Part shown: positions 9,921 through 18,904 of the stretch, piece after piece
Position numbering within the stretch: the first letter of the stretch is position 1
How the letters are laid out: every line of letters begins with the position of its first letter
Origin: Haemophilus quentini
Lineage (GTDB): Bacteria > Pseudomonadota > Gammaproteobacteria > Enterobacterales > Pasteurellaceae
Length of the DNA: 64,000 nt
Direction: 5' to 3'
Assembly: GCA_001752465.1 (NCBI GenBank)
Contig: MDJB01000057.1
Location: 30,346-94,345, forward strand
Position numbers and translations under genes: made by a program
Notes under the pieces: generated by a model
The model's input: only the letters and a program-made list of their open reading frames with translations
Told to the model about the DNA's origin: nothing
Databases searched by the model: none

Positions 9921-10486
9921 TGTATCCTCTATTTGAAACCCTTTGTATTGAAAACGGGAAAATTCAAAATATCGATTTACACCAAGCGCGATATGAACGT
10001 AGTTTGCGTGAATATTATGGCAAAAGTGCGGTGAAAATTTTTAATCTTTTTTCACTCATTCAGCTTCCTGTTCCCTTACAAAATCGATTAGTTCGCTGCC
10101 GCATTGATTACAATGCCGAAACTACACAAATTCAATATTTTGAATACCATCGAAAAATTTACCGCACTTTTCAACCTGTAATTTGTGATGATATCGAATA
10201 TGGCTTGAAATATTCTGATCGCAGTTTAATTAATACATTGTTTGCTCAACGTGGTGCTTGTGATGAAATTATTATTATCAAAAATGGAAAAGTGACAGAT
10301 TGTTCCATTGGTAATTTAATTTTCCGCCAAGAGAAAAAATGGTACACACCTGATACTCCATTGCTTTTAGGCACACAACGAGAAATATTATTACAAGAAG
10401 GGAAAATTCAAGAATGCACAATATTCCAAGAAGATATTGTCAATTTTGATGAAATTAAAATCATTAATGCAATGAATAGCTTATAA
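9920..10486 (+). CDS. Short class-IV aminotransferase fold, probable aminodeoxychorismate lyase
   Basis: A 188-residue protein of the PabC/branched-chain aminotransferase fold. Recognisable elements are FETLCIENGKI at the N-terminus, a candidate PLP-binding lysine in GLKYSDRS, and DEIIIIKNGKVTDCSIGNL. It is much shorter than E. coli PabC (269 residues). The one-base overlap with pabB makes the lyase reaction (release of pyruvate to give p-aminobenzoate) the likely job. Two uptake signals lie in it (10024 and 10161). Confidence 0.7.
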   Translation: MYPLFETLCIENGKIQNIDLHQARYERSLREYYGKSAVKIFNLFSLIQLPVPLQNRLVRCRIDYNAETTQIQYFEYHRKIYRTFQPVICDDIEYGLKYSDRSLINTLFAQRGACDEIIIIKNGKVTDCSIGNLIFRQEKKWYTPDTPLLLGTQREILLQEGKIQECTIFQEDIVNFDEIKIINAMNSL

Positions 10487-10517
10487 AAATAAGCCGACTA
10501 ATTCAGGCGGCTATTTT
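10485..10517. terminator. Hairpin between pabC-like gene and tmaR
   Basis: AGCCG (10492-10496) pairs with CGGCT (10508-10512), flanked by A-rich and T-rich tracts. It lies between convergent genes and can serve both directions. Confidence 0.6.
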
Positions 10518-10524
10518 ATTACAA

Positions 10525-10869
10525 TTATTTTTCAGAATTTTTCAACAATTCCGCATGCGCTTTTTTCTGACTTTTCATTTTCGCACTAATCTCACGACAT
10601 TGCGTAGAAAGCTCTGCATTGCGAATCGTATAATCATCGACACGACCTTCATAGTCATCGCGCATACTTTCAATAATTCCACGCACCTCTTCAATGGTCA
10701 TATCATCACGAATGTATTGATTTAAGTTATCTAACAATAATACGCGTTTTTGATTGTCACGGATTTTACGATTATTGTCTTCCATGTCGCGCTTAATTTT
10801 GTTTTTCGAACGATACATACGCACGTATTCCAACACTTCTTGGAAAGATTGCTTGTTTACAGTTTCCAT
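10525..10869 (-). CDS. tmaR: TmaR (YeeX, DUF496) pole-localising protein
   Basis: A 114-residue, highly charged, coiled-coil-like protein. The stretches [19 protein letters not shown] and [18 protein letters not shown] are nearly those of E. coli YeeX, renamed TmaR, which holds phosphotransferase Enzyme I at the cell pole. Length matches (E. coli about 110). It stands alone, convergent with the pab genes and divergent from serC. Function here is by homology only. Confidence 0.85.
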   Translation of the reverse strand: METVNKQSFQEVLEYVRMYRSKNKIKRDMEDNNRKIRDNQKRVLLLDNLNQYIRDDMTIEEVRGIIESMRDDYEGRVDDYTIRNAELSTQCREISAKMKSQKKAHAELLKNSEK

Positions 10870-10993
10870 AATGACTCTCTTTTAGTAAGAAAATTGATAG
10901 CGGTAATGTAGCCTCTTTTTGGTAATTCGTCAAAAGCTGAAAGTAAATTTTGTGAGTCAGCTCAAAAAAATTTTTTATTTACCGAAAAAGCGT

Positions 10994-11022
10994 TTGATTC
11001 TCTGCTTTTCTAGTGATAAAAC
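10994..11022 (+). promoter_or_regulatory. Predicted serC promoter
   Basis: TTGATT (10994-10999), a 17-bp spacer and TAAAAC (11017-11022) give a plausible sigma70 promoter 34 bp before the serC ATG. Confidence 0.45.
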
Positions 11023-11055
11023 AGATTCAACTATCTACAAAAATAAGGAAACACA

Positions 11056-12144
11056 ATGTCACAAGTCTTTAATTTTAGCGCTGGCCCAGCGATGATTTTT
11101 CCAGAAGTGCTACAAAAAGCACAAGGTGAACTGACAAACTGGCTCAATCAAGGCGTATCCGTGATGGAGGTGAGCCATCGCGGTAAATATTTCATGGAAC
11201 TTATTGCTCAAGCAGAAAAAGATCTACGTGAGGTTTACAGTATTCCTGATAACTATCGCGTACTTTTCTTACAAGGTGGTGCTCGCGGTCAATTTGCAGC
11301 GATTCCTATGAACTTAATCGGTAAAAAAGGCAAAGCCCTTTATTTAAATAGTGGGCATTGGTCAGCGACTGCAGCAAAAGAAGCGAGAAATTTCACAGAA
11401 ATTGATGAAATCACTATTGTAGAAAATGGCGAGCAGACACGAATTACCGATCTTGATTTTAGCCATATCGCTGAGCAATATGACTACGTTCATTATTGCC
11501 CAAATGAAACTATCAGTGGAGTAGAGATTTTTGATGTACCAAATGTGGGAAATGCCGTATTGGTCGCTGATATGTCTTCAAATATTCTTTCACGCCAAAT
11601 CGATATCAGTAAATTTGGGGTAATTTATGCAGGTGCTCAAAAAAATCTTGGCCCTGCAGGCATTACATTAGTCATTATTCGTGATGATTTGATCGGTCAT
11701 GCGCGTAAAGAAACCCCATCTATTTGGAATTATGCGACTCAACGTGATGCAGACTCAATGATCAATACACCGCCAACATTTGCTTGGTATTTATGTTCCC
11801 TCGTATTTAAACATCTTAAAGAGATGGGTGGCTTAGCCGTGATCGCAAAACGTAATGCGCTAAAAGCACAAACGCTTTATGATTATATTGATTCGAGCAA
11901 ACTTTACCACAATGTTGTAGCAAAAAAAAACCGCTCAACAATGAATGTCACTTTCATCACAGGCAATCCTGAATTAGATGCAAAATTTGTCGCAGAGTCT
12001 ACTGCTGCGGGCTTGCAAGCCTTGAAAGGTCACAAGGTTTTAGGTGGAATGCGTGCGTCTATTTACAATGCAATGACACAAGAAGGCGTTGAGGCACTCA
12101 TTTCATTTATGAAAAAATTTGAAGCTGAAAATCTTCCTCAATAG
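11056..12144 (+). CDS. serC: Phosphoserine aminotransferase SerC
   Basis: PLP enzyme converting 3-phosphohydroxypyruvate to phosphoserine in serine synthesis; it also acts in pyridoxine synthesis. The 362 residues start FNFSAGPAM as in the family. The PLP lysine is in GAQKNLGPAG, and VSHRGKYF and ADMSSNILSR are typical. An AAGGAAA sequence precedes the ATG. hisC follows 89 bp downstream on the same strand with a hairpin between. Confidence 0.96.
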   Translation: MSQVFNFSAGPAMIFPEVLQKAQGELTNWLNQGVSVMEVSHRGKYFMELIAQAEKDLREVYSIPDNYRVLFLQGGARGQFAAIPMNLIGKKGKALYLNSGHWSATAAKEARNFTEIDEITIVENGEQTRITDLDFSHIAEQYDYVHYCPNETISGVEIFDVPNVGNAVLVADMSSNILSRQIDISKFGVIYAGAQKNLGPAGITLVIIRDDLIGHARKETPSIWNYATQRDADSMINTPPTFAWYLCSLVFKHLKEMGGLAVIAKRNALKAQTLYDYIDSSKLYHNVVAKKNRSTMNVTFITGNPELDAKFVAESTAAGLQALKGHKVLGGMRASIYNAMTQEGVEALISFMKKFEAENLPQ

Positions 12145-12152
12145 TTAAAGAA

Positions 12153-12198
12153 TATTTTCAATGGGCGTATTTACTACGCCCCAATTTACTTGAAAATA
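12153..12198 (+). promoter_or_regulatory. Long imperfect hairpin in the serC-hisC gap
   Basis: GGGCGTA (12163-12169) pairs with TACGCCC (12175-12181) around a 5-nt loop. An outer pair TATTTTCAA (12153-12161) and TTGAAAATA (12190-12198) extends it with an asymmetric bulge. There is no proper T run after it, so it may be a processing or attenuation structure rather than a terminator. Confidence 0.45.
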
Positions 12199-12233
12199 AA
12201 TCCTAATCCACATCAATATTTTCAAATAACACT

Positions 12234-13334
12234 ATGCAATACATCAACATTGCCAATCGTGGCGTAAAATCCTTATCACCTTACCAAGCTGGCAAACCCA
12301 TTGAAGAATTAGAACGCGAACTTGGTATTACCAATATCGTTAAACTGGCCTCAAACGAAAACCCATTTGGTTTTCCAGAAAGTGCAAAAAAAGCAATTTT
12401 CGAACAATTAGATAAACTGACTCGTTATCCTGATGCGAATGGCTTTGAACTAAAACAGACTATCGCAAAGAAATTTGACATTCAACCAAATCAAATTACG
12501 CTCGGAAATGGCTCAAATGATTTATTAGAACTTTTTGCTCACACTTTCGCAACCGAAGGCGATGAAATCATTTATTCACAATATGCCTTTATTGTTTATC
12601 CTTTAGTAACTAAAGCGATAAATGCAGTTGCAAAAGAAATTCCGGCTAAAAATTGGGGGCATGATTTACAAGGATTTTTGACCGCACTTTCTGATAAAAC
12701 AAAGCTCATTTACATTGCTAATCCCAATAATCCAACGGGCAATTTTTTAACGTCACAAGAAATTGAAGATTTTTTAGCAGAAGTTCCCCCAAATGTAGTC
12801 GTGATATTAGATGAAGCCTACACTGAATTTACCAGATCTGAAGAACGAGTGAACTCCTTCCGTTTATTAAAAAAATATTCAAATTTAATTATTTCACGCA
12901 CTCTTTCTAAAGCCTATGGCTTAGCGGGCTTACGCATTGGTTATGCGGTATCTAATCCTGAAATCGCAGATTTATTAAATCGAGTTCGACAACCATTTAA
13001 CTGTAATTCTTTAGCATTAGCCGCTGCAGTTGCCGTAATGAATGACGATGAATTTGTTGAGAAAGTAGCTGAAAATAATCGAGTAGAAATGAGACGTTAT
13101 GAAGACTTTTGTCAACGTCATCAATTAGAATATATTCCTTCCAAAGGAAATTTTATAACGATTGATTTCAAACAACCTGCAGCCCCAATTTATGATGCAT
13201 TATTATATGAAGGCGTAATTGTTCGACCAATTGCTGGGTATGGCATGCCGAATCATTTGCGCATAAGTATTGGTTTACCTGAGGAAAATGATCGATTTTT
13301 TACCGCACTTTCTAAGGTATTAAAACTTGCCTAG
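12234..13334 (+). CDS. hisC: Histidinol-phosphate aminotransferase HisC (second-type paralogue)
   Basis: PLP aminotransferase of the HisC family, 366 residues. The PLP lysine lies in SRTLSKAYGLAGLRIGY, the substrate region in ASNENPFG and NPNNPTG. It sits after serC, away from any his operon. H. influenzae has two hisC genes, and this neighbourhood fits the second (hisC2), which may accept other amino donors such as tyrosine or phenylalanine; that last point is inference. Two uptake signals lie inside. Confidence 0.9.
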   Translation: MQYINIANRGVKSLSPYQAGKPIEELERELGITNIVKLASNENPFGFPESAKKAIFEQLDKLTRYPDANGFELKQTIAKKFDIQPNQITLGNGSNDLLELFAHTFATEGDEIIYSQYAFIVYPLVTKAINAVAKEIPAKNWGHDLQGFLTALSDKTKLIYIANPNNPTGNFLTSQEIEDFLAEVPPNVVVILDEAYTEFTRSEERVNSFRLLKKYSNLIISRTLSKAYGLAGLRIGYAVSNPEIADLLNRVRQPFNCNSLALAAAVAVMNDDEFVEKVAENNRVEMRRYEDFCQRHQLEYIPSKGNFITIDFKQPAAPIYDALLYEGVIVRPIAGYGMPNHLRISIGLPEENDRFFTALSKVLKLA

Positions 13335-13372
13335 ACTATGTGTTCAATAAAAAATAAATTTATTTGTATAAA

Positions 13373-13393
13373 AAACCCGCTATAAGCGGGTTT
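13373..13393. terminator. Bidirectional terminator between hisC and grxD
   Basis: AAACCCGC and GCGGGTTT form a perfect 8-bp stem with a 5-nt loop, with A-rich sequence on the left and T-rich on the right. It separates convergent genes. Confidence 0.8.
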
Positions 13394-13408
13394 CATTTTT
13401 CTCATATC

Positions 13409-13732
13409 TTAAGCGTGTTTTGCTGCAACTTCAGATAATAAAGTTTGTAATTCACCAGATTGATACATCTCTAAAATGATATCACAACCACCAATTAATT
13501 CTCCCTCTACCCATAATTGCGGAAAAGTTGGCCAGTTTGCATATGCTGGTAATTCAGCACGAATATCTGGATGTTGCAAAATATCTACATAACCAAAAGG
13601 TACTTTACAATTCATCAATGCTTCAGATGCACGAGCAGAAAAGCCACAGGATGGTAATTTTGGTGAACCTTTCATATAAATAAGAATTGGATTTTCACTA
13701 ATTTGCTTTTTGATTTTGTCTAAGGTTTCCAT
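13409..13732 (-). CDS. grxD: Monothiol glutaredoxin GrxD (Grx4)
   Basis: A CGFS-type monothiol glutaredoxin of 107 residues that carries Fe-S clusters together with BolA proteins. The active site is SCGFS with Cys29, preceded by a glutathione-binding KG and followed by TFPQLWV and GGCDI. I start at 13732 (METLDKIK), which has AGGGAA upstream; 13 further in-frame codons are not conserved. Monocistronic between two terminators. Confidence 0.93.
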   Translation of the reverse strand: METLDKIKKQISENPILIYMKGSPKLPSCGFSARASEALMNCKVPFGYVDILQHPDIRAELPAYANWPTFPQLWVEGELIGGCDIILEMYQSGELQTLLSEVAAKHA

Positions 13733-13817
13733 AATGTTCCCTATAAATAAATGAGGACCGCATTCTATCATAAGTTAAAACTTGATTGAAATGCTTGGTT
13801 TTAGATTCATATAAGAC

Positions 13818-13847
13818 AAAAGGCCTAAACCGAAGTTTAAGCCTTTT
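13818..13847 (-). terminator. Intrinsic terminator of ompA
   Basis: AAAAGGC-TAAAC and GTTTA-GCCTTTT form a long stem with a CGAA loop (one internal C-A mismatch), 36 bp after the ompA stop on the minus strand and ending in T residues. Confidence 0.8.
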
Positions 13848-13882
13848 GCTGTATTTAATCTTTCGTTAAACGAACACTAAAA

Positions 13883-14965
13883 TTATTTAGTACCGTTAAC
13901 TGCGATTTCTACACGACGGTCTGGAGCAAGACATGCGATAAGCGCTTTACGACCTTTAACTTGGTCACAAGTTGCGCCAGTCACTGGATTTGCTTTACCG
14001 TAACCAGTTGCAGAGATTGCATCTGCAGAAACACCTTTAGCTACGAAGTAGTTAGCTACAGTCTCAGCACGTTGTTGAGAAAGTTTAACGTTGAACGCAT
14101 CAGAACCGATACGGTCAGTATAACCAGCAACAGCTACTTTAGCGCTGTTAACTTGTGCGATTTCACCGTAGATACCATCTAAAGCTGCTTGAGCTTGTGG
14201 TTTTAAGTTTGCTTTACCGAATGCGAAATTCACATCAGAGTTTAAGTTGAAAGTTTTGCTTACAACTTCAGGTGCTGCAACAACTGGCGCTGCACCTTGG
14301 CCGAAACGGTAAGAAACGCCAGCGTTGATAGAACCAATCCATGGGTTGTAATCTACAGAGCTGTTGTGAGTTTCTTGAGTACGCAATTTACCTACGCGAG
14401 TTAACCATTGGTATTCTAAACGAACTGCTAACTCTGGTAATACTGCGTATTCTGCACCGACTGCAAATAAGCCAGAGGTACGTAAGCTGTGACGACTATT
14501 TGCACGTTTGCGAGCACCATTTGCATCGTAGAATTTATAGTCAGAACGAACTAAAGCAACACCTGCTTTACCGTAAACATCTAAACCATTTAACACTTCG
14601 TAGCTACCTTTAAAGCTTAAGTGAGCACCGTGGTTAGTATGTTTTACTGCTGTTTTATCAGGAGCAGTTACTTTGAATTTAACACGACCGAAATCATCGT
14701 AACCTAATTCAACCGCTAAACCTAAGTTATCACGATTTAAGATTTGGTAACCACCAAATACACCATAAGTGAAAGAATTACGGTTATAACCATAATTATC
14801 AAGACCTAATATGTCAGCAATAAAACTGTTTTTGCTAATACCATCGTGGAAAGATGCTTGACCAGCTTTAACACCTGCATAGAAAGTGTTTTCTTGTGGA
14901 GCTGCTTGAGCTACTGAAGCTGCTGCTAAACCAGCAACTACTAATGTGACTGCAGTTTTTTTCAT
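13883..14965 (-). CDS. ompA: Outer-membrane protein P5 (OmpA)
   Basis: Major heat-modifiable outer-membrane protein. The 360 residues comprise a signal peptide (1-21), an eight-stranded barrel whose last strand ends near SYRFGQG, a short Ala/Pro linker (AAPVVAAPE), and a C-terminal OmpA peptidoglycan-binding domain with VAGYTDRIGS, NVKLSQQRAE and RRVEIAV. GAGGA precedes the ATG. The surface loops, for example residues 41-63, are where P5 varies between strains and binds mucin and other host ligands; strain identity cannot be set from memory. A strong terminator follows. Confidence 0.95.
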   Translation of the reverse strand: MKKTAVTLVVAGLAAASVAQAAPQENTFYAGVKAGQASFHDGISKNSFIADILGLDNYGYNRNSFTYGVFGGYQILNRDNLGLAVELGYDDFGRVKFKVTAPDKTAVKHTNHGAHLSFKGSYEVLNGLDVYGKAGVALVRSDYKFYDANGARKRANSRHSLRTSGLFAVGAEYAVLPELAVRLEYQWLTRVGKLRTQETHNSSVDYNPWIGSINAGVSYRFGQGAAPVVAAPEVVSKTFNLNSDVNFAFGKANLKPQAQAALDGIYGEIAQVNSAKVAVAGYTDRIGSDAFNVKLSQQRAETVANYFVAKGVSADAISATGYGKANPVTGATCDQVKGRKALIACLAPDRRVEIAVNGTK

Positions 14966-15319
14966 TTTGATGTCCTCTATTTAGCCATCGAATAGTAATA
15001 AAAAGTGTCCTTGTTTATACTGAACTTTTAATTAAAGTTACATTCTAAACAGTCGCTTAACTAGGGTTTTGAATTTGCCCTACTTTTTACCTTTTGACAA
15101 ATTCAATTCCTTTGTTTACGCCAAAGGAACGTTCAAAAGTGCGCTTATTATCCTATAAAAATCGAAAAGATCAAATTCTTTTGAACTTTTTGTTCGTTTT
15201 TTACTCAAAAATACGCTTTTCTTGACTCATTTACTCCATAAAACACTTCTTAAAAACGCTTAAAATCTAATTCGACATTATTCGCACCTTAAGATATTAT
15301 CGAGAGCGTCCAGCTATTT
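14966..15319. other. 354-bp divergent intergenic region ompA / ydiJ
   Basis: No open frame of note. For ompA, a TATAAA hexamer (minus strand, about 15019) lies upstream of a 40-nt leader but has no good -35. An inverted repeat CCTTTG/CAAAGG is at about 15108-15127. AT-rich tracts and several TTGA-type hexamers fill the rest. I cannot assign a promoter for ydiJ with confidence. Confidence 0.5.
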
Positions 15320-18300
15320 ATGCCTTTAAATGAGTTAAATACTATGTTGCCAAGTCTAAATCGCATTCCTCAAATTGAACAATATGTACTTGATTATCTT
15401 GATGATCTTCAACGCCAACATTTTGAGGGGGATATTGCGACAAATTATTCGGATAGATTAAGTCTTGCTACGGATAACAGCGTTTACCAACAGCTTCCCC
15501 AAGGGATTCTTTTTCCGAAAACTGTAGCTGATATAGTACGTATAACAAAATTGGCAAATGTACCAAAATATCAATCACTCAGCTTTACGCCTCGCGGTGG
15601 AGGTACTGGCACAAATGGACAATCCATCAATAACAATATAATAGTGGATCTTTCTCGCCATATGACTGCTATTTTAGAGCTCAATGTAAAAGAACGTTGG
15701 GTTCGAGTACAAGCAGGCGTAGTAAAAGATCAACTTAATCAATTTTTAAAACCATATGGTTTGTTCTTTGCCCCAGAGTTATCCACCAGCAATCGAGCGA
15801 CTTTAGGTGGAATGATTAATACCGATGCCTCTGGGCAAGGTTCATTGCAATACGGTAAAACCTCTAATCACGTTTTGGCATTACGCGCAGTATTAATGAA
15901 CGGTGAGATTTTAGATACAAGTTCGGTCAATTCTGTTGATGTTTTAGAAAACATCGATGCGCTTGAATTAAGTGATAGTAGCAAAAGACTCCATCAAACC
16001 ATTGCGCAACGCTGTAAAGAAAAAAGAGCAGCTATCATTAAAGATCTGCCACAACTTAACCGTTTTTTAACGGGATATGATCTGAAAAATGTATTCAATG
16101 AAGATGAAAGTGAATTTAATCTCACCAGAATCCTCACTGGTTCTGAAGGTTCTCTCGCATTTATTTGTGAAGCCAAAATCAATCTACTGCCAATTCCTCA
16201 GTATCGCACGCTCATCAATATTAAATATCGTTCCTTTGATGCGGCATTACGCAATGCCCCTTTTATGGTGAAAACCAATGCGCTTTCTGTGGAAACCGTT
16301 GATTCCAAAGTCTTAAACCTCGCCAAACAAGATATTATTTGGCACTCGGTGAATGAACTTCTTACAGAAGATGAAGAAGATCCAATTCTTGGTTTAAATA
16401 TTGTGGAATTTGCTGGTAATAATAAAGAAAAAATAGACCGCCAAGTCACCGCACTTTGTCGCTCACTTGATGAAAAAATCGAACACAACCTAGATCACAT
16501 TATTGGCTACCAAATTTGCTCGGATTTACCTTCTATTGAGCGTATTTATGCAATGCGAAAAAAAGCCGTGGGCTTACTTGGTAATGCAAAAGGCGCAGCC
16601 AAACCAATTCCTTTTGTAGAAGATACTTGTGTCCCCCCAGAAAATCTTGCGGATTACATCAGCGAATTTCGTGCTTTATTAAACAAACACAATTTACAAT
16701 ATGGCATGTTTGGTCACGTGGATGCGGGCGTGTTGCACGTTCGCCCAGCGCTTGATTTATGCGATAAAGAACAAGTGAAATTATTTAAACAAATTTCAGA
16801 TGCAGTAGCAGAACTTACGATTAAATATGGTGGATTACTCTGGGGAGAACATGGAAAAGGCGTGCGTTCCCATTACGGCGAAAAATTCTTTACGCCAGAA
16901 CTCTGGCACGAACTTCGTTATATCAAAACCTTATTCGATCCAAACAATCGCTTAAATCCCGGCAAAATCTGTACGCCTTTGGATTCCAAAGAGGAACTTT
17001 ATTCTATTCTTTCGCCGATGCGGGCTGATAACGATCGCCAAATTCCTATCCAAATACGCGATGAATTTAAGGGTGCGATGAACTGCAATGGAAACGGGTT
17101 ATGTTTTAATTTTGATGAACACAGCATTATGTGCCCATCGATGAAAGTAAGTAAAAACCGTGTATTTTCACCGAAAGGTCGTGCAGCCATGGTTCGAGAA
17201 TGGCTGAGATTAATGGCGAATGAAAATGTTTCTCCCGCACAATTAGACTTCCGTAAAACAGAAATAAAACTAACCGCACTTGTAAAAAGACTAAGCAATA
17301 CGATTCAAAAATGGCGAGGCGACTATGATTTTTCTCACGAAGTGAAAGCTGCGATGGATACTTGCCTTGCTTGTAAAGCCTGTGCGAGCCAATGCCCGAT
17401 TAAAATTGATGTGCCAAGTTTCCGTGCGAAATTCTTTCATTTTTATCATAGCCGCTACTTACGACCAACAAAAGATCACGTTGTGGCAAATTTAGAAATC
17501 GCTGCGCCTTATATGGCGAAACAGGCAAAATTATTTAATTATTTTACCAAGCTAAAAGTCACGCAAACATTAGTGGAAAAAACACTAGGCATGACCGATT
17601 TGCCCTTGCTTTCTGAACCCAATTTGCAACAACAGCTGGTGGAAATTCATTATCAAGGCAAATCCTTAGAAGAATTGGAAGACCTAAGTGCGGTAGAAAA
17701 AACCAATATTTTATTTATTGTGCAAGATCCTTATACCTCTTACTATGATGCGAAAGTGGTACGCGATTTTGTTATACTTACGCAGAAATTAGACTTCACA
17801 CCAATTCTGTTGCCATTTAAACCAAACGGCAAAGCAATGCACATTAAAGGCTTCTTAAAACGCTTTAGCAAAACAGCACAAAACCAAGCAGAGTTTTTAA
17901 ATCGAATGGCAAAATTAGGCATTCCACTTGTAGGCGTTGATCCAGCCATCGTGCTGTCTTATCGAGATGAATACAAGGAAGCTCTACAAGAAAAACGTGG
18001 CGATTTTTACGTTCTCACCGCACACGAATGGTTAAAACAAAGATTACAAAATACGGCGTTACAAGATAAACTGAAAAACATCGCCAAAACTGACCGCACT
18101 TCCGATTGGTATTTATTCCCGCATTGTACGGAATCTACCTTTATGCCAAACAGTCCAAAAGAATGGAAAGAAATTTTTGGAAGTTTTGGACAACAACTGA
18201 ATGTAGAAAAAGTAGGATGTTGCGGTATGGCTGGTGTATTTGGACATGAAGTTCAAAATCAAAAAATGAGCCGAGAAATCTACGATGTATCGTGGCATAA

Positions 18301-18427
18301 AAAACTGCATGGAAAAGATCCGCACTTTTGTTTAGCAACTGGTTATTCTTGTCGCAGTCAGATAAAACGTTATGAAAATGTGGTGTTAAAGCATCCTGTG
18401 CAGGCGTTACTTGAGGTTTTAAAATAA
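15320..18427 (+). CDS. ydiJ: YdiJ-like FAD and Fe-S dehydrogenase (D-2-hydroxyglutarate dehydrogenase type)
   Basis: A 1035-residue fusion flavoprotein of the FAD-linked oxidase family. The N-terminal FAD domain has TPRGGGTGTNGQS and ELSTSNRATLGGM; the substrate region ends near HVDAGVLHVRP and GEHGKG. The C-terminal half has ferredoxin-like cysteines (CLACKACASQCPIKID) and CCG-type cysteines (VGCCGMAGVFGHE). It aligns over its whole length with E. coli YdiJ, reported to oxidise D-2-hydroxyglutarate. Start 15320 has a distant GAGAG; an ATG at 15344 is an alternative. Its TAA lies 11 bp before the inverted repeat of the DUF559 element. Confidence 0.88.
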   Translation: MPLNELNTMLPSLNRIPQIEQYVLDYLDDLQRQHFEGDIATNYSDRLSLATDNSVYQQLPQGILFPKTVADIVRITKLANVPKYQSLSFTPRGGGTGTNGQSINNNIIVDLSRHMTAILELNVKERWVRVQAGVVKDQLNQFLKPYGLFFAPELSTSNRATLGGMINTDASGQGSLQYGKTSNHVLALRAVLMNGEILDTSSVNSVDVLENIDALELSDSSKRLHQTIAQRCKEKRAAIIKDLPQLNRFLTGYDLKNVFNEDESEFNLTRILTGSEGSLAFICEAKINLLPIPQYRTLINIKYRSFDAALRNAPFMVKTNALSVETVDSKVLNLAKQDIIWHSVNELLTEDEEDPILGLNIVEFAGNNKEKIDRQVTALCRSLDEKIEHNLDHIIGYQICSDLPSIERIYAMRKKAVGLLGNAKGAAKPIPFVEDTCVPPENLADYISEFRALLNKHNLQYGMFGHVDAGVLHVRPALDLCDKEQVKLFKQISDAVAELTIKYGGLLWGEHGKGVRSHYGEKFFTPELWHELRYIKTLFDPNNRLNPGKICTPLDSKEELYSILSPMRADNDRQIPIQIRDEFKGAMNCNGNGLCFNFDEHSIMCPSMKVSKNRVFSPKGRAAMVREWLRLMANENVSPAQLDFRKTEIKLTALVKRLSNTIQKWRGDYDFSHEVKAAMDTCLACKACASQCPIKIDVPSFRAKFFHFYHSRYLRPTKDHVVANLEIAAPYMAKQAKLFNYFTKLKVTQTLVEKTLGMTDLPLLSEPNLQQQLVEIHYQGKSLEELEDLSAVEKTNILFIVQDPYTSYYDAKVVRDFVILTQKLDFTPILLPFKPNGKAMHIKGFLKRFSKTAQNQAEFLNRMAKLGIPLVGVDPAIVLSYRDEYKEALQEKRGDFYVLTAHEWLKQRLQNTALQDKLKNIAKTDRTSDWYLFPHCTESTFMPNSPKEWKEIFGSFGQQLNVEKVGCCGMAGVFGHEVQNQKMSREIYDVSWHKKLHGKDPHFCLATGYSCRSQIKRYENVVLKHPVQALLEVLK

Positions 18428-18437
18428 ATAATGATAA

Positions 18438-18892
18438 CTTGCCTTCCCCTGCTTGCGGAGGAAGGTGCCCGAAGGGCGGAAGGGGGATATAGGGATATGC
18501 GAAATAAAAATCAACGATTAGCCCAATATGCTACAGAATTAAGACGTAATATGACAGATGCAGAGTATGCACTATGGTATCATTTAAGGAATAAACTCTT
18601 TTGTGGTATCCGTTTTAATAGACAGGTTATTATTGGTCATTACATTGTGGATTTTTGCAGTAGAAAATTAAAACTTGTTATTGAATTAGATGGCATTCAG
18701 CACGTAGAACAAGAACAATATGATTTAGAAAGAACAAAATTCTTAACAGCACAAGGCTATAAAGTTATTCGCTTTTGGAATGATGAAGTACTAAAAAACA
18801 TAGATAATGTGCTTGAAACAATTTATGTTGAAATTGAACATTCATCCCCCCTCAGCCTTCGGCAGCTCCCCCCATAAATGGGTGGAGCCAAG
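18438..18892 (+). mobile_element. DUF559 gene bounded by ~50-bp imperfect terminal inverted repeats
   Basis: The left end 18438-18488 and the right end 18844-18892 (read as complement) both begin CTTG and stay alignable to a shared GGGGGAT next to the coding region, with scattered mismatches and two short gaps. Each end can fold into two hairpins: an outer one and an inner one (GCCC-GAA-GGGC on the left, GCC-GAA-GGC complement on the right). The enclosed gene is a PD-(D/E)XK-type nuclease. The architecture resembles a compact element with structured ends. Mobility is inferred; no transposase is present and no clear target duplication can be proven. Confidence 0.5.
18497..18877 (+). CDS. DUF559 (Vsr-like) endonuclease-fold protein
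   Basis: A 126-residue DUF559 protein, related in fold to very-short-patch-repair endonucleases. The nuclease core is visible as HYIVDFCSRKLKLVIELDG followed by QH, giving the Asp and Glu-x-Asp pattern of PD-(D/E)XK enzymes; the C-terminal region has KVIRFWNDEV. I start at 18497 (MRNKNQRL), with AGGGGG about 10 bp upstream, because an earlier in-frame ATG (18431) only adds translated inverted repeat. The last dozen residues are likewise read from the right repeat. Substrate and role are unknown. A shortened copy follows at once. Confidence 0.8.
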   Translation: MRNKNQRLAQYATELRRNMTDAEYALWYHLRNKLFCGIRFNRQVIIGHYIVDFCSRKLKLVIELDGIQHVEQEQYDLERTKFLTAQGYKVIRFWNDEVLKNIDNVLETIYVEIEHSSPLSLRQLPP

Positions 18893-18904
18893 ATTAGAAG
18901 CTCT

